Source: a bacterium
Lineage (GTDB): Bacteria; Actinomycetota; Acidimicrobiia; Acidimicrobiales; Bin134
Assembly (NCBI GenBank): GCA_028820035.1
Contig: JAPPKI010000296.1
Location: 1-5,183, forward strand
Length of the DNA: 5,183 nucleotides
Direction of reading: 5' to 3'
How positions within the stretch are numbered: the stretch's first letter is position 1; every line of letters starts with the position of its first letter. The position numbers and the translations under genes were made by a program. The notes beneath the pieces are model-generated. The model was not told where the DNA came from and searched no databases. It was given only the letters and a program-made list of their open reading frames with translations. Below, one piece after another: positions 1 to 5,089 of the stretch.

Positions 1-73
1 GGACCGCGCCGGCGGCGACACCATGATCGCCTTCGGCTGGATCATGGCCGAAGACCTGCTCAAGTACACCTGA
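1..73 (+). CDS. C-terminal end of an unrecognised protein (partial, runs off left edge)
   Basis: The reading frame with codons starting at base 2 is open from the left edge and ends at TGA 71-73, giving 23 residues. The visible tail reads DRAGGDTMIAFGWIMAEDLL followed by KYT. A Gly-Gly-Asp-Thr turn followed by a hydrophobic helix loosely recalls the C-terminal segment of FAD-dependent dehydrogenases of the fumarate reductase/ketosteroid dehydrogenase type, where a Gly-rich turn caps the flavin, but this is too short to assign. Codon third positions are almost all G or C, as in the genes that follow. The stop lies 32 bases before the nitroreductase ATG with no terminator-like hairpin between, so the two could be co-transcribed. 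Confidence 0.5.
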   Translation, partial: DRAGGDTMIAFGWIMAEDLLKYT

Positions 74-105
74 GCAACCTGGCGCCGGTTCGGCTGCCCG
101 TGGCC

Positions 106-696
106 ATGAGCGACACTTCGCCCCTTCGGCGGCCGATGTGCCGCAACTTTCTCTCCGATCCACTTCCCGACGGCCTGCTGCTCGAACTGCTCGACCAGGC
201 TCGCCGAGCACCGTCAGCGGGAAACACCCAGGCCGTGGAGTTCTGCGTGGTCACCGAGCCCGAGCGCTACTGGCAGATCACCCTCACCCCGGAGCGACGA
301 GCCGAGTTTCCCTGGCCCGGCCTGCTGGTTGCCCCTGCGCTGGTGGTGGTGCTCACCGAGCCCGAACGCTACGTGAAACGCTATTCCGAGCCCGACAAGG
401 CCTCCACCGGCCTCGGCGACGGCCTCGAGGCCTGGCCGGTTCCCTACTGGTGGGTGGACGCGGGCATGGCGGTCCACCATCTGCTGGTGGCCGCTACGGC
501 CGCGGGCTTGGGCTCCTGTTTCTTCGGAGTCTTCGAACACGAAGCCGCCGTGATCGAGGGCCTCGATATCCCCGAAGATCGTCGCATCGTGGGAACCGTG
601 GCCCTGGGATACCCCGATGAAGATCGACCGAGTTCCTCCTCCTCCCGCCCCCGTAGGCCATTGGACGAGATAATCCACTACGGTTCCCCGCCATGA
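106..696 (+). CDS. Nitroreductase-family FMN-dependent oxidoreductase
   Basis: A 196-residue protein (198 if the in-frame GTG at 100 is used) in the usual 180-220 residue range of the nitroreductase fold. Numbering from the GTG, residues 10-18 (RRPMCRNFL) match the N-terminal phosphate-binding Arg segment, and 35-43 (RRAPSAGNT) match the family RRAPSAGNxQ motif that contacts FMN. WVDAGMAVHHLLVAATAAGL (119-138) plus GSC matches the conserved central helix and following Gly turn, and VALGYPDED (167-175) followed by RRPLDEIIHY is the typical C-terminal end. Members use NAD(P)H and FMN, usually as dimers, to reduce nitro groups, quinones, enones or related substrates; the true substrate here is unknown. 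No clear Shine-Dalgarno sequence precedes either start; I prefer ATG 106 because GTG 100 adds only Met-Ala. A run of five serines (178-182) sits where the family has a short variable loop. The stop overlaps the next start (ATGA). Confidence 0.85.
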   Translation: MSDTSPLRRPMCRNFLSDPLPDGLLLELLDQARRAPSAGNTQAVEFCVVTEPERYWQITLTPERRAEFPWPGLLVAPALVVVLTEPERYVKRYSEPDKASTGLGDGLEAWPVPYWWVDAGMAVHHLLVAATAAGLGSCFFGVFEHEAAVIEGLDIPEDRRIVGTVALGYPDEDRPSSSSSRPRRPLDEIIHYGSPP

Positions 697-1181
697 ACAT
701 GCCTGATCCCGTCGACCGCCTGGCCATCGAGGACACCATCGTCCGCTACACCATTGCCATTGACGAGAAGGACTGGGACCTGCTCGACACGGTCTTCACC
801 CCCGACGCCCATCTGGACTACTCCTCGTCGGCCCCCGGAGTGGACGACGCCAATGGCGACTATCCCACCGTCAAGGGCTGGCTCCAGATGGCCCTTTCCA
901 TATTCCCCATGACCCAGCACATGGTGGGAAAGACCTATATCCGAAGCTGGGACGGCGACACCGCCCAATGCACGACGCTCTTCCACAATCCCATGGGCAT
1001 GCCAGTGGACGCCGACGGCAAGTTCGATCCCAACGGGTCGGGGCTGCACCTGTTCTACGTGGGCGGGTGGTACCACGACACCGTCTCCCGGACCCCCGAC
1101 GGATTCCGAATCGTCAAGAAGGTGGAAATCGGTGGGTACATGGACGGCGGCTTCCCCGAGGGATTCGACATCCCCGGATAG
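693..1181 (+). CDS. SnoaL-like (NTF2-fold) domain protein, possible dehydratase/isomerase
   Basis: A 162-residue single-domain protein of the SnoaL_4/NTF2-like type common in actinobacterial catabolic clusters. Supporting pattern: an N-terminal helix pair with RLAIEDTIVRYTIAIDEKDW (9-28) and the following LLDTVFTPDAHLDYS, the TQHMVG turn (74-79), GDTAQC (88-93), and the closing strands YVGGWYHDTVSRTPDGFRIV (122-141) then KKVE, which mirror the family GxYxDxxxRTxDGWRI pattern. Asp24, His76 and His98 fall at places comparable to the Asp and His residues used by scytalone dehydratase, a family relative, so acid-base catalysis is possible but inferred. The start ATG at 693 overlaps the nitroreductase stop as ATGA and has no Shine-Dalgarno sequence, which points to translational coupling; Met3 (699) is an alternative. 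It is followed by a strong hairpin at 1198-1231, so it may be the last gene of its transcript. Confidence 0.8.
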   Translation: MNMPDPVDRLAIEDTIVRYTIAIDEKDWDLLDTVFTPDAHLDYSSSAPGVDDANGDYPTVKGWLQMALSIFPMTQHMVGKTYIRSWDGDTAQCTTLFHNPMGMPVDADGKFDPNGSGLHLFYVGGWYHDTVSRTPDGFRIVKKVEIGGYMDGGFPEGFDIPG

Positions 1182-1197
1182 CCGACAATCGGCCCAC

Positions 1198-1231
1198 GCG
1201 CCCGGCGCAGTTGGGCCGCTGCATCGGGCGC
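1198..1231 (+). terminator. Strong imperfect hairpin, likely transcription terminator without U-tract
   Basis: Bases 1198-1204 (GCGCCCG) pair perfectly with 1225-1231 (CGGGCGC). A G-T wobble (1205/1224) and one C/A mismatch (1206/1223) follow, and then GCAG 1207-1210 pairs with CTGC 1219-1222, leaving the 8-base loop 1211-1218. It lies 17 bases past the stop of the SnoaL-like gene. No T-run follows, so it is not a classic intrinsic terminator; many actinobacterial 3'-end hairpins lack one. It could also be a processing or attenuation stem upstream of the DUF35 gene. A smaller 5-bp stem with a CAA loop (GCCGA/TCGGC, 1181-1193) sits just upstream. Confidence 0.45.
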
Positions 1232-1236
1232 TGAGG

Positions 1237-1242
1237 TAGTCT
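1237..1242 (+). promoter_or_regulatory. Candidate -10 element (TAGTCT) of a leaderless promoter
   Basis: TAGTCT fits the actinobacterial TANNNT -10 consensus and ends 7 bases before the GTG at 1250, the spacing expected if transcription starts at or next to the start codon (a leaderless mRNA). The only -35-like element is TTGGGC (1211-1216), 20 bases upstream, which is weak and lies inside the hairpin loop. GAGG at 1233-1236 could instead serve as a ribosome binding site, 13 bases from the GTG, which is long. Position immediately after a terminator-like hairpin supports a new transcription unit here. Inference only. Confidence 0.35.
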
Positions 1243-1249
1243 GCCCAGC

Positions 1250-1639
1250 GTGCAAATCCCACTCGTGGACTACCTCGTCTTGGGCGATGAGCCCCACCTG
1301 CAAGCCAACGAATGCGCCAATTGCGGTGCCCGATTCTTCGGCCGGCGCAACGCCTGCGCCAATTGCGGCCACCGAGAGTTCAACGAGGTTCGAGTGAGCG
1401 ACACCGGCACGCTGCGCACCTTCAGCATCGTCTACCGGGCCGCCCCCACCATTCCCACGCCCTATGTCTCGGCCATCGTGCTCACCGACGACGGCACCTC
1501 GGTTCGCTCCAACCTCATCAACATCGAGCCCGATCCCACCAAGATCTCGCTCGGCATGAAGGTCAAGCTCGACACCTATGTCGTGGGCACCGACGACGAC
1601 GGCCAAGAGGCCGTCGCCTTCGGCTACGCCCCGGCATGA
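1250..1639 (+). CDS. DUF35 zinc-ribbon/OB-fold protein, partner of the adjacent thiolase
   Basis: A 129-residue protein with the two-part DUF35 architecture. An N-terminal helix leads into a rubredoxin-like zinc ribbon with two CxxC pairs (Cys22/Cys25 and Cys36/Cys39, spaced by GARFFGRRNA), followed by an OB-fold of about 85 residues starting near GTLRTFSIVYRAAP. The pattern 'xxCxxCGxxxFGRRxxCxxCG' is typical. Family members bind to thiolase-superfamily enzymes and help shape the acyl/CoA site: the archaeal thiolase/HMG-CoA synthase bridge, PhlB, and the DUF35 domain of ChsH2 that partners Ltp2. The next gene being an SCP-x thiolase, 24 bases downstream, makes the same arrangement very likely here. 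The GTG start is chosen because the region before it is non-coding and the usual N-terminal helix begins here; GTG 1265 would remove part of it. The 130-residue size is normal for a stand-alone member. Confidence 0.88.
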   Translation: MQIPLVDYLVLGDEPHLQANECANCGARFFGRRNACANCGHREFNEVRVSDTGTLRTFSIVYRAAPTIPTPYVSAIVLTDDGTSVRSNLINIEPDPTKISLGMKVKLDTYVVGTDDDGQEAVAFGYAPA

Positions 1640-1651
1640 CAACCAATCAAT

Positions 1652-1657
1652 AGGAGG
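1652..1657 (+). promoter_or_regulatory. Ribosome binding site (AGGAGG) of the thiolase gene
   Basis: A full AGGAGG lies 6 bases before ATG 1664. It fixes that ATG as the thiolase start and is the strongest Shine-Dalgarno sequence in the window, which suggests higher translation than for the upstream DUF35 gene. Confidence 0.8.
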
Positions 1658-1663
1658 CCGACA

Positions 1664-2866
1664 ATGGCACAAGACATCTGGGTTCTGGGAACGCACATGA
1701 CGGCGTTCGGCCGCTACCCCGACCAGGATGCGGTGGACTTGGCCGCAGCGGCTGCTCTGGGCGCGCTCGACGACGGCGGGGTGACCATCTCCGAGATGGA
1801 CCTGCTGGCCTGCGGGACCCTGTTCCAGGCCAACGCTGGCATGGGCCAGCAAGTGCAAAAGCAGATCGGCCAAACCGGCATCCCGGTGTACAACGTGTCC
1901 AACGCCTGTGCCACCGGGGCCACCGCCCTGCGCACCGTGATCATGGCCATCCGAGCCGAAGAGGCCGATATGGGCCTGGCCATCGGCGTGGAGCAGATGG
2001 GCAAGATGGGCCTTCTGGCCGGTGGCGCCCGCAAAGAGAAGAACGTGTATGAGCCGTCGGGCCGCTTCGGGGCGGTGATGCCCATCGACGGCATCCTGGG
2101 CACCGACACCATGCCCGGCGTGTTCGCCCAAGCGGGCATGGAGTACGCCAACGACAACGACGGGGTGGGCTTCGAGCAGTTCGCCAAAGTGGCCCAGAAG
2201 AACCACGCCCACTCCACGCTCAACCCTCTGGCCCAATACCAGAAGGAGTTCAGCCTGGAAGAGGTGATGGGCTCGCCCATGCAGAGTTACCCCAACACGC
2301 TGCTGATGTGCTGCCCCACCGGCGACGGGGCCGCCGCCTGCGTGCTGGTGGGCGAGGAGCGCTTTGCCACCCTCAGCCGCGAGCAGCAGGCCCGGGCGGT
2401 GAAGATCTCCGCCTCGGTGCTCACCACCGACCCCTACGTGGAATCCGGCGCCATGCAGCCCGACGTGAACACCCTCACCCGCAACGCCGCACAAACCGCC
2501 TACGAGCAGGCCGGAGTGGGCCCAGAAGACCTCAGCCTGGTGGAGCTGCACGACTGCTTCGCCACCGCCGAGCTCATCCACTACGACAACCTGGGGCTGT
2601 GCGAGCCGGGCGGCGCCGGCGACTTCATCGACCGAGGCGCCCCGTGGCGCGACGGCGACACCCCGGTGAACGTGTCCGGCGGCCTCATCTCCAAGGGACA
2701 TCCCATCGGCGCCACCGGCGTGGCCAACGTGTACGAGGTGACCACCCACCTGCGGGGCGAAGCTGGCGACCGCCAGATCGAAGGCGCCAACGTGGGCCTG
2801 GCCCACGTGATCGGCCTCGGCTCCAGCTGCGGCGTCCACATCCTGGAGAAGAGCGGGATCAGCTGA
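1664..2866 (+). CDS. SCP-x type thiolase / lipid-transfer-protein family acyl-CoA enzyme
   Basis: A 400-residue thiolase-superfamily protein of normal length for the stand-alone SCP-x thiolase group (no SCP2 sterol-carrier domain attached). The N-terminal domain has the nucleophile segment NVSNACATGATAL (77-89) with Cys82. The middle has the MCCPTGDGAAA segment (215-225). The C-terminal half has VELHDCFATAELIHYDNLGL (293-312) with His296, then VNVSGGLISKGHPIGATG (335-352) with His346, and ends with GLGSSCGVHIL (384-394). Cys82, His296 and His346 are the expected catalytic positions, so the enzyme should carry an acyl group on Cys82. Likely reactions are thiolytic cleavage of a 3-ketoacyl-CoA, a Claisen-type condensation, or a retro-aldol step as in Ltp2; the sequence does not decide. 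The last loop has Cys389 where SCP-x members usually have small residues. It probably forms a heteromeric complex with the DUF35 protein encoded just upstream. High GC third positions throughout. Confidence 0.92.
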   Translation: MAQDIWVLGTHMTAFGRYPDQDAVDLAAAAALGALDDGGVTISEMDLLACGTLFQANAGMGQQVQKQIGQTGIPVYNVSNACATGATALRTVIMAIRAEEADMGLAIGVEQMGKMGLLAGGARKEKNVYEPSGRFGAVMPIDGILGTDTMPGVFAQAGMEYANDNDGVGFEQFAKVAQKNHAHSTLNPLAQYQKEFSLEEVMGSPMQSYPNTLLMCCPTGDGAAACVLVGEERFATLSREQQARAVKISASVLTTDPYVESGAMQPDVNTLTRNAAQTAYEQAGVGPEDLSLVELHDCFATAELIHYDNLGLCEPGGAGDFIDRGAPWRDGDTPVNVSGGLISKGHPIGATGVANVYEVTTHLRGEAGDRQIEGANVGLAHVIGLGSSCGVHILEKSGIS

Positions 2867-2889
2867 ACGGGCTGGCCTCAAACCCCGAG

Positions 2890-2894
2890 AGGAG
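2890..2894 (+). promoter_or_regulatory. Ribosome binding site (AGGAG) of the medium-chain dehydrogenase
   Basis: AGGAG, extended upstream as GAGAGGAG from 2887, lies 9 bases before ATG 2904 and supports that start. The 37-base gap after the thiolase stop has no hairpin or promoter that I can see, so co-transcription with the thiolase is likely. Confidence 0.7.
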
Positions 2895-2903
2895 ACCGCG
2901 ATC

Positions 2904-3971
2904 ATGAGCAGCACTTGTCGGGGAGTTGTCTTCAACGGCGACGGCACCTTCCAACTGAGGGACGACTTCCCGGTGCCCGAGCCGCCGGCTGGTGGCGGGG
3001 TGCTCAAGGTGGAGGCCGTGGGCATGTGCGGCAGCGACGTGGCCCAGCTCCACGGCCACCAGCACGTCCCCGGAGAGAAATCACCGCTGGTTCCCGGCCA
3101 TGAGATCGTGGGCCGGGTCCATGCGTTGGCCGACGACGCCAACCTGGGCGTGGCAGTAGGCGACCGGGTGGCGGTGGACCTGGTTGTGCGGGCCCCGGTT
3201 ACGGAGAACAACCCGTTCGGCTTAGGCGAAGTGTACGGCTACACGATGGGCCTCGAAGACGGCCACGGGCTGTGGGGCGGCTACGGGGAATACATGGGCG
3301 TGTTGCCCAACACCCATCTGGTGAAGCTGACCGACGACATTGACGCCGCCGAGCTGACCCTGTTCGAGCCTCTGGCCAACGTGTGCAACTGGTTCAGTCG
3401 GATGCCCGTGGGCGAGGGCGAGACCGTGGTTGTGCAGGGGCCGGGCCACATGGGGCTGGTGTACGCCGCGGAGGCCAAGCGCCGGGGCGCGGAGACGGTG
3501 ATCGTCACCGGCACCGATGCCGATGCCCTGCGCCTGGAAGTGGCCCGCGAGGTGGGCGCCGATGTGACTGTCGACGTCACCGCTACCGACCTGGTGGCGT
3601 TTGTGGCCGAGATCACCGGTGGGGCTATGGCCGACATGGCCGTAGATCTGGCCGATGCCACCGCCACCGTGCCCCTGTGCCTGAGCCTGGTTCGCCAAGG
3701 GGGCAAGGTGCAGCTGGCCGGATTGAAGAACTTGGCGCCAGTGGAGATGATCACCGACCTGATCGTGCTCAAGGGACTGACGGTCCAAGGCGGCAGCGGT
3801 TCCACTCCGAGCTCCATGCGAGAAGCGGTGGAGATATTGAATAGCGGGGAGTTTCCCACCGGTCCGCTGCTGGGCGAGGTGTTCAGCCTCGACCAGATCG
3901 ACGAGGCCATGGCCCTGCTCCAGCGCACCGCCGATCACGACGCCGTGCGAGTCGGCCTCCGGCACGGCTAG
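2904..3971 (+). CDS. Zinc-type medium-chain alcohol dehydrogenase (MDR superfamily)
   Basis: A 355-residue NAD(P)-dependent dehydrogenase of normal MDR length. The GroES-like catalytic domain shows GMCGSD (40-45) with zinc ligand Cys42, PGHEIVGRVH (64-73) with His66/Glu67, VGDRVAVD (85-92), and LFEPLANVCNW (153-163) with Glu155, the usual further zinc contact. The Rossmann domain begins at VVVQGPGHMGLVYA (175-188), with the GxGxxG motif at Gly179, Gly181 and Gly184. The strand after it ends VIVTGTD (199-205), with Gly-Thr where many NAD-specific members have an Asp, so coenzyme choice is open. The four-cysteine structural zinc lobe normally near residues 95-115 is absent: that loop reads VVRAPVTENNPFGLGEVYGY and has no Cys. 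The enzyme probably oxidises an alcohol or reduces a carbonyl in the pathway served by the thiolase and the downstream short-chain dehydrogenase. The specific substrate cannot be assigned. Confidence 0.9.
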   Translation: MSSTCRGVVFNGDGTFQLRDDFPVPEPPAGGGVLKVEAVGMCGSDVAQLHGHQHVPGEKSPLVPGHEIVGRVHALADDANLGVAVGDRVAVDLVVRAPVTENNPFGLGEVYGYTMGLEDGHGLWGGYGEYMGVLPNTHLVKLTDDIDAAELTLFEPLANVCNWFSRMPVGEGETVVVQGPGHMGLVYAAEAKRRGAETVIVTGTDADALRLEVAREVGADVTVDVTATDLVAFVAEITGGAMADMAVDLADATATVPLCLSLVRQGGKVQLAGLKNLAPVEMITDLIVLKGLTVQGGSGSTPSSMREAVEILNSGEFPTGPLLGEVFSLDQIDEAMALLQRTADHDAVRVGLRHG

Positions 3972-3975
3972 CAGT

Positions 3976-3986
3976 ACTGGACCAGT
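3976..3986. promoter_or_regulatory. Small perfect dyad (ACTGG-A-CCAGT), possible operator
   Basis: An 11-base palindrome with a single central base, overlapped on the left by the 8-base palindrome CAGTACTG (3972-3979), directly after the dehydrogenase stop. A one-base centre cannot form an RNA hairpin, so if it matters it would be as a protein-binding DNA site. No convincing -10 element is visible nearby, and it may be chance. Confidence 0.2.
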
Positions 3987-4042
3987 GAGCGTCGAGATCG
4001 AGTGGTTGACGGCGGCATTGAGGCGATGAGCGTAGAGATCGA
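3985..4042 (+). repeat. Short direct repeat duplicating the start of the SDR gene, with a 14-codon leader frame
   Basis: Bases 3985-4001 and 4026-4042 match at 15 of 17 positions, 41 bases apart. The first copy starts with GTG, the second with the ATG of the SDR; both encode the start MSVEI. From GTG 3985 a 14-codon frame (VSVEIEWLTAALRR) runs to TGA 4027-4029, overlapping the SDR start as ATGA. The repeat could be a relic of a small duplication, or the leader frame could be translated and couple ribosomes to the SDR start, which has no proper Shine-Dalgarno sequence. Confidence 0.5.
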
Positions 4043-4829
4043 CCACTCCGGCAAGGTGGCGCTGGTCACCGGGTCGGGAGCGGGCATAGGCCGCGAGATC
4101 GCCCGGTGGATGGGTCGCGCTGGCGCCGCGGTGGCCGTGAACGACATCCGTTCCGCCAATGCCGAGGAAACCGTGACCCTCATTGCCGAAGAGGGGGGCA
4201 CGGCCGCCGCGTTCCCCGCTGATCTGCGCGACGACGCCGCTATAGATCAGCTGGTGGCAGATGTCGTGGCTTGGGGCGGGAGCCTGGACATTGCCGTCAA
4301 CAACGTCGGCATGATGGCGGGTCGATCCCCAACTCGGTTTGTGGACATGGACGGAGAGTTCTGGCGGGATCTTGTAGACCAGAATCTGGTGCTGACCGCG
4401 TTGTGCGGCCGGGCTCAGGCTCTAGTCATGATGGAGCAGGGCGGCGGGGTGATCATCAACGTGAGTTCGGGTGAGACCACCCGACCCTCGCCCATGATGT
4501 CGAGCTACGCCGCCGCTAAAGCAGCCATCAACCACCTCACATGGTCGATGGCGGTGGAGCTCGGCCCCCACAACATCCGAGTCAACGCCATCGCCCCCGG
4601 CACCACCCCCACTGAATTGATAAGGGAAGCATTTTCTCCCGAACACTACGAAGCCATCGTGGCCGCCACCCCTCTGCGCCGGGAGACCCTGCCCGAAGAA
4701 CTGGGCCGCCTATCTGTATACCTGGCCTCCGACCTGGCCCGCTGCACCACCGGCCAGCTCATCCTGGCCGACGCCGGGGCCTTCCTGTCCCGCACCCGGC
4801 CACCCAACCTCGGCCAAGACGTCAATTAG
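4026..4829 (+). CDS. Short-chain dehydrogenase/reductase (classical SDR)
   Basis: A 267-residue classical SDR. The coenzyme motif TGSGAGIG is at 15-22; the second strand ends VAVNDIR with Asp40, which favours NAD(H) over NADP(H). DLRDD (66-70) contacts the adenine, NNVG (92-95) replaces the common NNAG, and catalytic Asn120, Ser148, Tyr161 and Lys165 (YAAAK) are all in place with normal spacing. PGTTPTEL (191-198) is the substrate-loop start. An oxidoreductase acting on a hydroxyl/keto group is certain; the substrate is not. ATG 4026 is chosen because it puts the Rossmann motif at the usual distance from the N-terminus; GTG 4002 would add eight residues (MVDGGIEA) without family support. Ribosome binding is poor (GAGG 4020-4023 is only two bases away), so translation may depend on the upstream leader frame. 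The C-terminal end reads ADAGAFL where most relatives have a DGG turn. Confidence 0.92.
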   Translation: MSVEIDHSGKVALVTGSGAGIGREIARWMGRAGAAVAVNDIRSANAEETVTLIAEEGGTAAAFPADLRDDAAIDQLVADVVAWGGSLDIAVNNVGMMAGRSPTRFVDMDGEFWRDLVDQNLVLTALCGRAQALVMMEQGGGVIINVSSGETTRPSPMMSSYAAAKAAINHLTWSMAVELGPHNIRVNAIAPGTTPTELIREAFSPEHYEAIVAATPLRRETLPEELGRLSVYLASDLARCTTGQLILADAGAFLSRTRPPNLGQDVN

Positions 4830-4832
4830 GAG
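4828..4832 (+). promoter_or_regulatory. Ribosome binding site (AGGAG) of the NifU-like gene
   Basis: AGGAG starts inside the TAG stop of the SDR gene and lies 8 bases before ATG 4841. This tight packing shows that the NifU-like gene is in the same operon as the SDR. Confidence 0.75.
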
Positions 4833-4840
4833 CAAGAAGG

Positions 4841-5089
4841 ATGGATCAAGCCCTATTGGACGAGGCCGTCGGCGAACTGAGGGCCCTGGTAGCCCTCGAC
4901 GGCGGCGATGTCGAGGTGTTATCAGCCACCGGCAGCACCGTCGCCCTCCGCCTAATCCTCGAAGGCGCCGAATGCCGCGAGTGCGTCATGCCCAAAGAGT
5001 TCCTAGAGCAAATCGCCCTCGACATGGTCACCACCCGCCTAGGGGAAGTGAGCGCCGTCACCATCGACGATCCCCGCGAAATAGACTAG
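4841..5089 (+). CDS. Small NifU-like (Nfu-type) Fe-S domain protein
   Basis: An 82-residue protein matching the C-terminal domain of NifU/Nfu. ALVALDGGDVEVLSATGSTV (15-34) followed by ALRL corresponds to the family 'xxxDGGDVELxxvxgxxvxvxL' region, and CREC (Cys45, Cys48) is the CxxC pair that, in a dimer, holds a [4Fe-4S] cluster. The tail LGEVSAVTIDDPRE (67-80) matches the closing strand (VPEVxxVxxV). It differs from standard members in lacking the GxCxGCPxS surroundings: here it reads EGAECRECVMPKEFL. The likely role is binding or delivering an Fe-S cluster, possibly to an enzyme of this pathway encoded outside the window. It begins 11 bases after the SDR stop. Leucine codons are unusual for the region: four CTA and one TTA (residue 27) among twelve. 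Family placement is fairly firm; function in Fe-S transfer is inferred. Confidence 0.75.
   Translation: MDQALLDEAVGELRALVALDGGDVEVLSATGSTVALRLILEGAECRECVMPKEFLEQIALDMVTTRLGEVSAVTIDDPREID

Noticed and set aside
1181..1193. GCCGA-CAA-TCGGC mini-hairpin as a terminator
   Set aside because: Only five pairs with a three-base loop and no T-run; the larger stem at 1198-1231 is a better candidate.
2308..2907. A 199-codon + strand frame inside the thiolase
   Set aside because: Arginine/proline-rich composition typical of an out-of-frame reading of GC-rich coding DNA; the thiolase frame carries all conserved motifs.
1055..3211. A 718-codon open frame on the minus strand opposite the DUF35 and thiolase genes
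   Set aside because: It has no recognisable domain, is rich in Gly, His, Val and Ala as expected for the antisense of GC3-biased codons, and crosses three well supported + strand genes and their gaps.
4002..4025. GTG 4002 as the SDR start
   Set aside because: The extra residues MVDGGIEA have no family support, and no Shine-Dalgarno sequence precedes it; ATG 4026 gives a standard SDR N-terminus.
3222..4046. A 274-codon minus-strand frame opposite the medium-chain dehydrogenase
   Set aside because: Shadow of the dehydrogenase; no family motif, no ribosome binding site, and it would read through the SDR leader region.
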